A DNA stretch of 64,000 nt from Lachnospiraceae bacterium UBA7205 (GTDB lineage: Bacteria; Bacillota; Clostridia; Lachnospirales; Lachnospiraceae): the NCBI GenBank assembly GCA_002490665.1, contig DKUL01000033.1:1-64000 (forward strand), given 5' to 3'. The notes under the pieces were generated by a model that was not told the DNA's origin, did not search any database, and worked only from the letters and a program-made list of their open reading frames with translations. The translations under genes were made by a program, and so were the position numbers. Below, one piece after another: positions 34,032 to 43,337 of the stretch. Numbering within the stretch: position 1 is the stretch's first letter; every line of letters begins with the position of its first letter.

Positions 34032-36005
34032 TTATTTACCCTTTTTTATATCATTATTGCCTTTACCGATATTTTTATCACTGCCCTTTGCCGGCTTTAT
34101 GGGCGCCTTCGGCTTTTTCTCTGTTTCCGGCAGCCTTCTTCCGGTTAAAATGGAGATGCTTCTCGGGCTGATGTCAATGTACTCCGTATTTTTTTCCTTG
34201 TCCGCGACAATGGTGTTCTCCGCTGTGCCGATTCCCGAAATCCATTCGTAATTTGCTATGGACGGAAGGGCAAAGCGATGTGAATTCCAGTGCATGTTAT
34301 AGGCAATATAAATATAGTCTGCCTCGTCCGTATTGTCATCTTTCCCGCAATACATGATTCCGATATGCCTGTGAAAGGCATCAAGCTGCGCCTTCCACGC
34401 TTCCTCCCCATGATAGGAAATATCCGGATACCCTTTCCCATAGCGGTCAAGCATGGAAAGACTTGTGTCCAGATGAAGGATGCCATGCTTTTTGCGAAAG
34501 GCAATCAGCTCTTTCACATACACAAAGATATCATTATTTTTCGTAAGCCCCCGCCAGTCAACCCATCCGGTCTCATTATCCTGACAATAACAGTTGTTGT
34601 TGCCGTTCTGGCTGTTTCCAAACTCGTCCCCCGCAAGCAAGAGGGGCGTTCCCTGCGCCGTAAGCAGAAAGCTCAGCGCATTTTTCATCTGCCTGTGCCG
34701 CAGCTGTTTGATTGCCTTCTTTCGCGAAGGTCCTTCTGCTCCGCAGTTCCAGCTAAAATTATAGTTTGTCCCATCTGAATTATTCTCACCGTTCGGTTCA
34801 TTGTGCTTTCTCTCATAGGAAACTAGGTCATTTAGCGTAAATCCATAATAGTTGGTAATATAATTAATCACACCGCACTTGGGATGATTTTTTTTCATGT
34901 GATACTGGAATCCCTTAAGCATATCCTGGTCGCCTTTGAGGTACTTGCGCATTTCATACATATACTCATCTCTGTAATACCCCAGTATTTTCGGAACTGG
35001 CTGCTCCGCATTGGGATAGATTTCATGCAGATAAAAATCCTCGCACATTATCTTGGTATTCGCCAGAAGCGGTTCCGTGGCAAGCAGCGTCACTGGAATC
35101 CTGTTTCCTTTGAGATGCACTCCATCAATATGGTATTCCAAAACCCAGTGCTTGATAACCTCAAGGATATATCCCTGTTTAATATAATCGGGAAAATAAA
35201 ACTGCATCGTAATCTCGATGCCATTCCTGTGCAGTTCCCTCACCATGCACCGGAACGACTCACAAGAATTGCCGTCCGCCGAATAGGAAGCCTTGGGTGC
35301 AAAATAAAATGCCTCCTTAAATCCCCAGCAGTTCAGCCGTTCGGCCTTCTGCTGTCCCGCATTATCCGGTGCCAGATTCGCATCAATATGTCCGACCTGG
35401 TATTCTATTGTGAGCGTCTTGTCATTCACATCCGGATGCCGCCACTCACATTCCTCATACTCATATGCAGGCATCAGCTCTATGGAATTGACACCCAGTT
35501 CCTTTAAATATGGAATCTTTTCCATCAGCCCCTCAAAGGTTCCTTTTTTCTTTACTTTCGACGAAAAATGCCTTGTAAAGCTTCTTACATTGAGACAATA
35601 CATAATACTTTCATGATATGGAATGTGAAGCGGACTTGTCCCCTTCCAGTCAAATGTACAACAATCAAAGCCCCCCCTCAATAGAGGACGAACAAATTCG
35701 CCTGTACGCCATTTTTCATTCCCGACAATTTTCTTTGCATAGGGATCTACAAAAACTTCATCACCGATAAAAAAATTGTACTCAAAATCATTCGCGGTTA
35801 TCCCTTCAACCAGGACACAATAGATATTTCCAATTCTGTGCTTCTGGTCAAAATAAATTCGTTCCTTCTTCTCTACCCCTCTCCGGTAAAAAACAATACC
35901 ACATTTTCTGTCCGAACTGTTTACCATTGAAAAATTGATGCCATTTTCCCGGACGGAGGCACCTAAAGGGTAGGGCTGTCCAATATTTATTTTTATTTTC
36001 TTCAT
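34032..36005 (-). CDS. GH13 isoamylase/debranching-like protein with lost catalytic residues
   Basis: 657 residues with CBM48-like N-terminus (YPLGASVRENGINFSM) and a GH13 barrel recognisable by GVNSIELMPAYEY, CWGF, NYITNYYGFTLNDLVSYERKHNEPNGE and LLLAGDEFGNSQNGNNNCYCQDN. Aligned by eye to isoamylases, the nucleophile Asp is Lys (about 299, GVHLKG for GFRFDL), region I has Gln for Asp (about 268), and region IV HD is Tyr-Tyr (386-387); only the acid Glu (about 322) remains. It probably binds glycan without hydrolysing it. Start at 36005 with GAGG; C-terminus is Lys/Pro-rich. Confidence 0.85.
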   Translation of the reverse strand: MKKIKINIGQPYPLGASVRENGINFSMVNSSDRKCGIVFYRRGVEKKERIYFDQKHRIGNIYCVLVEGITANDFEYNFFIGDEVFVDPYAKKIVGNEKWRTGEFVRPLLRGGFDCCTFDWKGTSPLHIPYHESIMYCLNVRSFTRHFSSKVKKKGTFEGLMEKIPYLKELGVNSIELMPAYEYEECEWRHPDVNDKTLTIEYQVGHIDANLAPDNAGQQKAERLNCWGFKEAFYFAPKASYSADGNSCESFRCMVRELHRNGIEITMQFYFPDYIKQGYILEVIKHWVLEYHIDGVHLKGNRIPVTLLATEPLLANTKIMCEDFYLHEIYPNAEQPVPKILGYYRDEYMYEMRKYLKGDQDMLKGFQYHMKKNHPKCGVINYITNYYGFTLNDLVSYERKHNEPNGENNSDGTNYNFSWNCGAEGPSRKKAIKQLRHRQMKNALSFLLTAQGTPLLLAGDEFGNSQNGNNNCYCQDNETGWVDWRGLTKNNDIFVYVKELIAFRKKHGILHLDTSLSMLDRYGKGYPDISYHGEEAWKAQLDAFHRHIGIMYCGKDDNTDEADYIYIAYNMHWNSHRFALPSIANYEWISGIGTAENTIVADKEKNTEYIDISPRSISILTGRRLPETEKKPKAPIKPAKGSDKNIGKGNNDIKKGK

Positions 36006-36049
36006 AAGACCTCGCAATTTAGCTGTTATACTCAGGAGCCTACCGCTCC

Positions 36050-36796
36050 CTAATCAATAATAAGGGGCAGGAATTCACAAATATCATCTCTGATAACAAA
36101 ATCAACTTTTTTATTTTTGATAAACTCATCCTTGGAAAAAAGGACTTTCAGCTGCTCATGCTCCGGCGCCGAACTGTACTCGAGCCTGTCATTATACATA
36201 TTTTTGCCAAGAATGAGCAATACGTCCGCAGCCTCACAGGCTATCGCGGCTTCTGTCATAAGCTCTGTGTCTACACGTTCCCCTAAAAGGCGTATTCCGG
36301 GCCTTACCGCTATCTTGCAGCAGTCGCATAACGGAATCCCTTCAGAATCTTTAATATACTTAAGGTCAAAATCCTTATTACAGCGCGGACATTTGTTATT
36401 ATGCAGGTTTCCATTTAAATCTATCACGTGCTTTAAGTTGACATTCTGCGGCAGTCCGTGGAAATTCTGGCTGATAACCGCTGACAGCTTTCCCTGTTTC
36501 TGAAGTTTAATCAACGTATCATACGCCGAAGTGGAATGCACATCCATGCCAAGAATTTCCTTTTTATAAAAACGGTAAAATTTCTCCACCTTCGCATTAA
36601 AGAAGCTTGTGGCAAGCATGTCCTCCGGCGAAAATCCATATTCCTCCTCAACACGGTAATTTTCAGTATTGGAATCAAGGTCATACCCCCCGCCTTCAAC
36701 AAGCATTTCTATACCGAGAACTGCCACAATGTTGCAGGAATCTTTTATCTTTTTTTTAATATAATTGATTACCCTCTCATCTGTCTGCATCTTCAT
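36050..36796 (-). CDS. Sir2-like protein with degenerate NAD/deacetylase motifs
   Basis: 248 residues. The Sir2 fold shows in the order of motifs: VLGIEMLVEGG in place of GAGxS, QNFHGLPQ (110-117) for QNxDxLH, DLNGN (126-130) for xLHGN, and a zinc ribbon with CPRC (136-139) and CDCC (157-160). The catalytic His is therefore Asn128, and Asp of QNxD is His113. Deacetylase activity is unlikely; NAD or ADP-ribose binding is possible. Located just upstream of the degenerate GH13-like gene (44-base gap), same strand. Confidence 0.8.
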   Translation of the reverse strand: MKMQTDERVINYIKKKIKDSCNIVAVLGIEMLVEGGGYDLDSNTENYRVEEEYGFSPEDMLATSFFNAKVEKFYRFYKKEILGMDVHSTSAYDTLIKLQKQGKLSAVISQNFHGLPQNVNLKHVIDLNGNLHNNKCPRCNKDFDLKYIKDSEGIPLCDCCKIAVRPGIRLLGERVDTELMTEAAIACEAADVLLILGKNMYNDRLEYSSAPEHEQLKVLFSKDEFIKNKKVDFVIRDDICEFLPLIID

Positions 36797-36853
36797 TTCA
36801 ATACCTCAGAGTGTTCGAACCAAATGACCGCATTATTATTACATTTCTATATT

Positions 36854-36883
36854 ATGATACTCGCTTTATGCATATAATGTCAA
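36854..36883 (-). promoter_or_regulatory. Promoter of the Sir2-like gene
   Basis: Minus strand TTGACA (36878-36883), an 18-base spacer and TATCAT (36854-36859). Confidence 0.55.
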
Positions 36884-36943
36884 GATGATTGTCATAATTT
36901 GCACCTTGAGCGCTATAAAAAAAGAGTTATTTTCAGAATTTTC

Positions 36944-36972
36944 TTGATTTGTTTATACACTTTGGGTAATAT
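36944..36972 (+). promoter_or_regulatory. Promoter of the DUF1292 gene
   Basis: TTGATT (36944-36949), a 17-base spacer, TAATAT (36967-36972), 45 bases before the ATG. Divergent from the Sir2-like promoter. Confidence 0.6.
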
Positions 36973-37016
36973 ATTAGGTAGATGCGAAGTAAAAAGAAAG
37001 GGATGGTAATAACGAA

Positions 37017-37352
37017 ATGACAGACAAAAACGCAAACGGATTTGATGCCGAGGAAATGACCGTAGAACTTGAGCTGGATGACGGACAGCTCGTGAACTGT
37101 GCGATTATCACAATTCTTACCGTTGACAAAAAGGACTATATTGCCCTTCTTCCACTTGACGAGGACGGAAATAACGAGGACGGCGAGGTATGGTTCTACC
37201 GCTATGAGGAAGATGAGAATAATCCTGATGCGGAACCCTTGCTGACTTACATTGACGACGATGAGGAATATGAAAATGTTGCCGATGCGTTTGATGAGTA
37301 TCTCGACAATGTTGAATTTGATGAAATTGTCGGCGGCGAACAGGAATCATAA
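37017..37352 (+). CDS. DUF1292 family small acidic protein
   Basis: 111 residues, very acidic. The DUF1292 core VELELDDGQLVNCAIITILTV...YIALLPL and EVWFYRYEE is clear. Family members sit with yrzL/ruvX/greA-type housekeeping genes in Firmicutes but have no proven function. Followed 20 bases later by the DUF2225 gene. Confidence 0.85.
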   Translation: MTDKNANGFDAEEMTVELELDDGQLVNCAIITILTVDKKDYIALLPLDEDGNNEDGEVWFYRYEEDENNPDAEPLLTYIDDDEEYENVADAFDEYLDNVEFDEIVGGEQES

Positions 37353-37372
37353 ATATTGGGAGGATATATAAT

Positions 37373-38131
37373 ATGGATGCAAATGAAAAAGTCAAAGCAG
37401 AAAAAGGTTTATTGATGGACAAAAGATACAATTGCCCTATCTGCGATAAGCAGTTCCGTTCCAAGGCAGTGAAATCCAACACTGCAAAGTTTGTTGACAC
37501 AATGGCTGATTTAAGACCCATACACAGCAACGTGAACGTCACGAAATATGATGCAATCTGCTGTCCAAACTGCGGTTATGCGGCACTTGGAAAAAATTTT
37601 GACAACATTACGGCAACACAGCGTAAAACAATACAGGAAAAAATACAGACCAACTTTAAGTCCCATGAGGAGACGGAATGTGACATTTACACAACGGAAA
37701 TGGCAATCAGCCGCATGAAGATGGCGTTGCTGTGCACAGTCACAAAAGGCGGAAAAGACAGTGAAATCGGCTATGTCTGTCTCAAAATATGCTGGCTGTA
37801 TCAGGATCTTGCCGACGAGGTAGCCGATGATGACCCCGATGCGGAAACCAAGAAGGAAACCTATCTGAAAGAGGCATACAATGCCGGCATGAATGCCTAT
37901 AACCGGCTGACAAACGCCAGAATGCATGAGGACTACCCAATCGCCGGCATGAATGAACCCACGCTTGACTATCTGCTTTCATATTTTGCTTACAAGAAAG
38001 AGGACTATACGACGGCATTGCAGTTTCTGTCCGGTGTTGTATCCAACAGAAGCATCAGTCCGCGTTTAAAGGACAAGAGCCTGGATTTGAAGGATATGAT
38101 AAACAAGGTTCGCGAAAGTGCAGAATCATAA
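37373..38131 (+). CDS. DUF2225 family zinc-ribbon protein
   Basis: 252 residues. N-terminal CPICDKQF and CCPNCGYA form a split zinc ribbon; the C-terminal half is helical with TPR-like character (YLKEAYNAGMNAYNRL, YLLSYFAYKKEDYTTALQFLSGV). DUF2225 members are conserved in Firmicutes with unknown function. Its last six bases overlap the convergent helicase gene. GGGAGG precedes the ATG. Confidence 0.85.
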   Translation: MDANEKVKAEKGLLMDKRYNCPICDKQFRSKAVKSNTAKFVDTMADLRPIHSNVNVTKYDAICCPNCGYAALGKNFDNITATQRKTIQEKIQTNFKSHEETECDIYTTEMAISRMKMALLCTVTKGGKDSEIGYVCLKICWLYQDLADEVADDDPDAETKKETYLKEAYNAGMNAYNRLTNARMHEDYPIAGMNEPTLDYLLSYFAYKKEDYTTALQFLSGVVSNRSISPRLKDKSLDLKDMINKVRESAES

Positions 38132-40042
38132 TACCGTCTGGTCAAACATCTCATCAAGAAAACGTGAAGGCAGGAGGTTTCCTGCCTCCTTTTTTTCCAT
38201 ACTTTCCTTGATATAAAAAAGAAAGAGATTTTCCTTTGCCCGTGTCATGGCGACATAAAACATTCTGCGCTCCTCTTCCAGCTCGCTGTCCGTGACCGCT
38301 TTCTTGTGCGGCACAACGCCTTCATTCACATCAGGGAGTATCACCACTTTCCATTCCAGTCCCTTTGACGCATGCATTGTCACAATGTTTACGGCATCCG
38401 TATGACATTTTTTTCCACTGCCGTGCTGCAGTTCGCGTATTGTACTGTCATAATTTTGTACATGCTCCATCCATTCCGCCAGCGTCTCAAACCCCTTTGC
38501 AAGCTGCATGATTTCCTCGAGCGTTTCCAGTTCCTTTGCCGCATCCCTGCCGCACTCGGAAGCCTTCTTTTTCAGATAATCGTCATACCCGATTCCTTTT
38601 CTGATAAAATTTACCGCGGAAAAAGGATTCATCCCCTTTATAAAACGAAGCCCGTCATAAAGTCCAATGATATTTTCCACAACATATCCCAGTGTCCGGT
38701 TGTTTTCCAAAATCTCCTGCATGGAAAAAGGATTGCGGGGCACCGTGTTTCTCCTGATATACCGCACTGGTCTGTTCATGATGCGCAGGAAATCCGAAAC
38801 ACTGTCCTCGTGCAAGGCATAATTGATGTACGCAATCATGTCCTTTGCTGTCTCACTGTCATAAATATTTTTCGGCTTTTCGTTTATCGAGAAAGGGATT
38901 CCCTCTCGAACCAGACACTCTGCCGTGTAGGCAATATGGCTGTTTGTGCGGTACAGAATCGCAATATCACTGTACTTCGCCCCGGGCTGTTCCATATACT
39001 GTTTTATCAGCAGTGCGATATTTTCTGCCTGCTTTGGTTTCGAGTGAAAGGAATAAACCCTGACGCCGTCCTTTTGGATATTTTGTGTCCGGACTTTTTT
39101 GGAAAAGCGCACTTTGTTGTGCGCTATCAGCTTTCCCGCAGTCTCCGTGATATCCTGTTTGCTGCGGTAATTGACATTTAACAGCACCTGGCTGGCATCC
39201 GGATAATCCTCTGTAAAATGGAGCATAATCTCGGGACTGGAGCCTCGAAACCCATAGATAGACTGATCGTCATCGCCCACAATAAACAGGTTGTCCTGCG
39301 GCTTTGCGAGAAGCCTTACCACCTCATATTGCAGCGGACAGATGTCCTGAAATTCATCAACAAGGATATAGTGAAAGCGCTCCTGCCATATTTTAAGGAC
39401 TTCCGGCCTGGATACCAGAAGGTCGCGGCACAACAGAACCATGTCGTCGAAATCAATCAGCCTTTTTTTGTTCATCTCCTGTTTATATGCATGATATATA
39501 TGCTCAAATTCTGCCTGTGATACCGTCTCGCTCCTTATTTCCCCTGGCGCCAGTCCGTTGTTTTTTGCCTTGCTGATTTCTGCCAGAAGACGCTGTAATG
39601 TCTCCGTGTCCATATTTGCATATTGCCCCTCCTGCGACTGCAGCTCAGGGGGCAGTTCTCTGATAATTTGTGCCAGAATCCTGTACTTGTCTGCCTCGCG
39701 AATGATGTTGTCCGCCGTAAACCGATAGGTATGACGCAGTATGCGGAAAAAGACGGAATGAAACGTACCAAAACAAACCGGATAACACTTTCCGTCATTC
39801 AGTTTTACAAACCGCTCCTGCATCTCTGCGGCAGCGGCTTTTGTAAACGTGATGACCAGAATGTCCTCCGGCTGTATATGATGTTGTTCTATCAGATATT
39901 TGATTCTCTGCGTGACGGTAAACGTTTTGCCGGAGCCCGGTCCTGCAAGGACAAGCATTGCCCCATCCTTGTGTGTAATTGCCCTGTGCTGTGCCTCATT
40001 GACGCCACCGTCCAGTTGATTAAGCGTTTTCAAGCAGTTCAA
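38126..40042 (-). CDS. UvrD/PcrA-like superfamily 1 DNA helicase
   Basis: About 638 residues, shorter than PcrA (about 720), lacking much of the C-terminal tail. Motifs: Q-motif NEAQHRAI, Walker A AGPGSGKT, Ia TFTKAAAAEM, II VDEFQD, III GDDDQSIYGFRG, IV NYRS, V TMHASKGLEWKVV, VI EERRMFYVAMTRA. 3'-5' unwinding in repair is expected. The start is uncertain: a TTG at 40042 overlapping gltX by 23 bases, since no ATG precedes the Q-motif. Probably coupled to gltX. Confidence 0.92.
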   Translation of the reverse strand: MNCLKTLNQLDGGVNEAQHRAITHKDGAMLVLAGPGSGKTFTVTQRIKYLIEQHHIQPEDILVITFTKAAAAEMQERFVKLNDGKCYPVCFGTFHSVFFRILRHTYRFTADNIIREADKYRILAQIIRELPPELQSQEGQYANMDTETLQRLLAEISKAKNNGLAPGEIRSETVSQAEFEHIYHAYKQEMNKKRLIDFDDMVLLCRDLLVSRPEVLKIWQERFHYILVDEFQDICPLQYEVVRLLAKPQDNLFIVGDDDQSIYGFRGSSPEIMLHFTEDYPDASQVLLNVNYRSKQDITETAGKLIAHNKVRFSKKVRTQNIQKDGVRVYSFHSKPKQAENIALLIKQYMEQPGAKYSDIAILYRTNSHIAYTAECLVREGIPFSINEKPKNIYDSETAKDMIAYINYALHEDSVSDFLRIMNRPVRYIRRNTVPRNPFSMQEILENNRTLGYVVENIIGLYDGLRFIKGMNPFSAVNFIRKGIGYDDYLKKKASECGRDAAKELETLEEIMQLAKGFETLAEWMEHVQNYDSTIRELQHGSGKKCHTDAVNIVTMHASKGLEWKVVILPDVNEGVVPHKKAVTDSELEEERRMFYVAMTRAKENLFLFYIKESMEKKEAGNLLPSRFLDEMFDQTVL

Positions 40043-41480
40043 TACCCTTTCTGATTCTGATAAGGGTTTCCTCTTTTCCGATGACTTCCATGATTTCCGT
40101 AGCCCCGGCAGGCGTCATCTGCAAGCCGGACACTGCCGTCCGGACAGGCCACATCACATAGCCGTTCTTGACTTCCTTCTCTGCCACGTAGGATAAAAGA
40201 AGCTGATAGAGGGCGTCATTGGTGTACTCCTCCTGTGCCTCAAGCAGGGGCAGTACATCCTTTAACACGGCAAGCGAGCTTTCTGCTGTCGTTTTCATTT
40301 TCTTGTGGGTGTACATGGATATGTCGTACTCTGGCAGCGTTTCAAAGAAACCGATTAAGCCTTTTATGTCAGGAAATACCTCTATTCTGGTCTTTACCAT
40401 CTCCGCAATCTTTTTCAGGTCAATGTCCCTGGTAATGACCTCCCTGATATAGGGCAGCGCCATCTCATAAAAACGGTCAGAATCCATCGCCTTGATGTAC
40501 TCGCCGTTCATCCATTTCAGCTTATTCATGTCAAATACGGACGGCGATTTGTTGATGCGGGTGTAGTCAAACTCCTTTATCAGCTCATCAAGCGTAAAGA
40601 TTTCCCTGTTGTCCTCGGGACTCCATCCGAGAAGCGCTATGAAATTCACAATGGCTTCCGGAAGAATGCCCTGTTCCACAATGTCCTCAAACGAAGAATG
40701 TCCGCTCCGCTTACTGAGCTTTTTGTGCTCCTCGTCCGTAATCAGCGGGAGATGCACATACATGGGAATTTCCCAGCCAAACGCTTCATAGAGCCTGTTG
40801 TATTTTGGCGTGGAAGAAAGATACTCGTTGCCGCGCACTACATGCGTGATTTCCATCAGGTGGTCATCTACCACATTTGCAAAGTTATACGTAGGGTAGC
40901 CATCCGACTTAATCAGAATCATGTCATCAAGCTCCGTATTGTCAACGGAGATATCACCGTAAAGTTCATCGTGGAAACTGGTTGTTCCCTCTGTGGGATT
41001 GTTCTGACGGATGACATAGGGAATGCCGCTTGCAAGCTTTTTTGCCACTTCTTCTTTGGAAAGCCCGAGACAGTGCTTGTCGTATACTGTAATCTCTTTG
41101 CCCTCTACCACTTCTGATTTCAGTGTGGCAAGCCGCTCCTTATCACAGAAACAGTAGTAAGCCTGTCCCTTGTCAATCAGCTCCTTTGCATACTTCATAT
41201 AGATGCCTGCCTGGACACGCTCACTCTGCACATAAGGACCATATCCCTTATCCTTGTCGGGACCCTCGTCATATGTCAGACCCGTTTTCTCCAGCGTATT
41301 ATAAATGATATCTGTAGCGCCCTCCACATAGCGCTCCCGGTCGGTATCCTCAATCCGGAAAATGAAATCCCCGCCCGCATGTTTTGCTATTAAAAACTCA
41401 TATAATGCCGAACGCAGATTGCCGACATGCATTTTTCCCGTAGGACTTGGCGCAAATCTGCATCTTACTTTTTTTGCCAT
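40020..41480 (-). CDS. gltX: Glutamyl-tRNA synthetase
   Basis: 486 residues. Class I motifs: HVGN in RFAPSPTGKMHVGNLRSA and KLSKR in EEHKKLSKRSG. Discrimination between GlnRS and GluRS cannot be made from these alone, but the bacterial GluRS layout is intact (anticodon-binding helices at the C-terminus). It probably charges both tRNA-Glu and tRNA-Gln; GatCAB genes are not in the window. Confidence 0.96.
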   Translation of the reverse strand: MAKKVRCRFAPSPTGKMHVGNLRSALYEFLIAKHAGGDFIFRIEDTDRERYVEGATDIIYNTLEKTGLTYDEGPDKDKGYGPYVQSERVQAGIYMKYAKELIDKGQAYYCFCDKERLATLKSEVVEGKEITVYDKHCLGLSKEEVAKKLASGIPYVIRQNNPTEGTTSFHDELYGDISVDNTELDDMILIKSDGYPTYNFANVVDDHLMEITHVVRGNEYLSSTPKYNRLYEAFGWEIPMYVHLPLITDEEHKKLSKRSGHSSFEDIVEQGILPEAIVNFIALLGWSPEDNREIFTLDELIKEFDYTRINKSPSVFDMNKLKWMNGEYIKAMDSDRFYEMALPYIREVITRDIDLKKIAEMVKTRIEVFPDIKGLIGFFETLPEYDISMYTHKKMKTTAESSLAVLKDVLPLLEAQEEYTNDALYQLLLSYVAEKEVKNGYVMWPVRTAVSGLQMTPAGATEIMEVIGKEETLIRIRKGIELLENA

Positions 41481-41516
41481 CTTTATACTCCTCCGTTTTA
41501 TATCATTTTCTATCCG

Positions 41517-41672
41517 TCAATTTCCATCCTCCAGCATTGATTGAAAGATATCCTTAAGTTTTTGCAAATCCTCATTGTCTGGCGATTTTGTTAACGCCTT
41601 CTCCATCAATTCCAAGGCAAGCCGGATAAATCCCTGAAACTGTTTGTTTGTCATTCCCATATCTGATACCAT
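41517..41672 (-). CDS. Small hypothetical protein
   Basis: 51 residues from the ATG at 41672 (or 45 from 41654). Contains MTNKQFQGFIRLALELMEK and DLQKLKDIFQSMLED, two amphipathic helices. Similar short MTNKQFxxFI proteins exist in Lachnospiraceae, to my recollection, without known role. GGCGG/AAAGG lies just upstream of the first ATG. It fills the gap between the hydrogenase and gltX on their strand. Confidence 0.5.
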   Translation of the reverse strand: MVSDMGMTNKQFQGFIRLALELMEKALTKSPDNEDLQKLKDIFQSMLEDGN

Positions 41673-41705
41673 CCTTTCACCGCCTTTTTAAATCATTTAC
41701 ATTTA

Positions 41706-43202
41706 TTATTCATTTACCATATCGCTATAATCCGGAAGCTTTTTCTCGGATGCATTCTTGAAACTTAATAAATCCTTAGTTGCCGCCGGAATTGCAATAT
41801 TCGTGCCCGCGCCTGCCACGCAGCCGCCCGGACACGCCATCCCTTCAATTAAGCAGCCGTTTTTCTTCCCTGCCTTTGCAAGCATCAGTATCTTCTTGCA
41901 CTCAGACAGGCTCTCGGCATGTTCGATGTGAATTTCCGTATCGGGGTAATATTCCTTGATACAGCTCTCAATCGCGCTGGCAACTCCGCCTGCCACACCA
42001 TATCCGCGCCCCGCCGCTGTCGCGTCGTTCATCGAATCAAGCGCTTCTATCTCGTCAAGCAGGATTCCTTTCGCCTCGAACATTCCCAGCAGTTCCTCAA
42101 AGGTAATGACAAAATCCACGTCAGATCGGACGGTCCTGCGGCTTGCCTCAAGCTTTTTGCTCGCGCATGGTCCGATAAACACAACGCTCGCGTCGGGGTG
42201 CTCCTCCTTGATGACCCTTGCCGTCGCCACCATCGGTGTCAGTGCATTGCTGATTTTGTCGATGGTTTCCGGGAAAAACTTCTTGGCAAGCATGGACCAC
42301 GACGGACAGCATGATGTGAGGAGGAACGGCAGTTCCCCGGTAGCCACTTCCTTCACATAATGTTCCGCCTCTGTCATTGCCCCCATGTCCGCGCCGATTG
42401 CAGTCTCGTACACATCAAAGAATCCCAGTTCCTTGAGCGCTGTCTTGAGCATGTCCGGCGTCACCTTGGGACCAAACTGTCCCACAAATGCCGGCGCTAC
42501 CTGGGCAATGATTTTCCTGCCTGACTGCATCGCGCGAATCAGCTGGAATATCTGTGATTTGTCCGCAATAGCCCCGAACGGACAGCTTACCATGCACTGC
42601 CCGCAGGAGACACATTTTTCATCGTCAATGACCGCCCTGCCGTGGCTGTCCGAATGAATCGCATTGACACCGCAGTGCGCCAGACAGGGTCTCTGCTGGT
42701 GCGAAATCGCATCATAAGGACACACAGTCTTACACTTTCCGCATTTGATACATTTCTCCTGGTCAATGACAGAGCGTCCATTCTTCATGGTAATTGCACC
42801 CCGCGGGCACACTTCATTGCACGGATGCGCAAGGCACCCCATGCATTTGTCTGTAACCTCATACCTGTTTTCCGGACATGCATTGCACGCCGACGCAATG
42901 ACCTGCATGAGGGGCGGTTCATAATATTTTTCATCAATATTGCTCTCCTCCACGCCCTGGCTGACCTGTACCGGTTCATCCTCCGGACGCAGTGACATTC
43001 CCATGGCAAGCCTGGTGCGTTCGCGGATAATTTCCCGCTCCCTGTAAATATTATCCCAGTATGGTGAATTTTCTGCATCCGCCAATTTATAAGGAAGCGC
43101 CTCCATGTCATCCACAAGATTGGTGGAATTGTATGCCATGTTTGCCACTTCCCTGAAAATAGCACGCCTTGTCTTGCGCACCTGCGTATCTATACCTCTC
43201 AT
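41706..43202 (-). CDS. Monomeric [FeFe] hydrogenase, group-B-like
   Basis: 498 residues; ATG at 43202 with AGGAGG 7 bases upstream. N-terminal ferredoxin part with four-Cys clusters (CNACPENRYEVTDKCMGC region, CIKCGKCKTVCP, CVSCGQCMVSCP). H-cluster motifs: L1 TSCCPSW, L2 PCASKKLE, L3 EGMACPGGC. L2 differs from the catalytic group A form (MPCxxKK), as in group B enzymes whose role (H2 production or sensing) is less settled. Cytoplasmic. Accepts electrons from ferredoxin. No maturation genes nearby. Confidence 0.92.
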   Translation of the reverse strand: MRGIDTQVRKTRRAIFREVANMAYNSTNLVDDMEALPYKLADAENSPYWDNIYREREIIRERTRLAMGMSLRPEDEPVQVSQGVEESNIDEKYYEPPLMQVIASACNACPENRYEVTDKCMGCLAHPCNEVCPRGAITMKNGRSVIDQEKCIKCGKCKTVCPYDAISHQQRPCLAHCGVNAIHSDSHGRAVIDDEKCVSCGQCMVSCPFGAIADKSQIFQLIRAMQSGRKIIAQVAPAFVGQFGPKVTPDMLKTALKELGFFDVYETAIGADMGAMTEAEHYVKEVATGELPFLLTSCCPSWSMLAKKFFPETIDKISNALTPMVATARVIKEEHPDASVVFIGPCASKKLEASRRTVRSDVDFVITFEELLGMFEAKGILLDEIEALDSMNDATAAGRGYGVAGGVASAIESCIKEYYPDTEIHIEHAESLSECKKILMLAKAGKKNGCLIEGMACPGGCVAGAGTNIAIPAATKDLLSFKNASEKKLPDYSDMVNE

Positions 43203-43337
43203 ACCCACGCCTCCTACGTATGTTTCGCAAAATTATTCACAATCTGCCTTGCTGTTTTTATTTTGACATAATTTTAACAATATTTCAATACATTATTCAA
43301 TATTATTTATTGATACATTACGCAGGATTTTTTACTG

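Noticed and set aside
34032..36796. Anti-phage defence island around the Sir2-like and DUF5662 genes
   Set aside because: No SLOG, Argonaute, TIR or nuclease partner is present; the neighbours are carbohydrate and housekeeping genes.
36797..37016. Further small genes in the 220-bp divergent gap
   Set aside because: Contains two promoters and AT-rich leaders; no frame with an SD.
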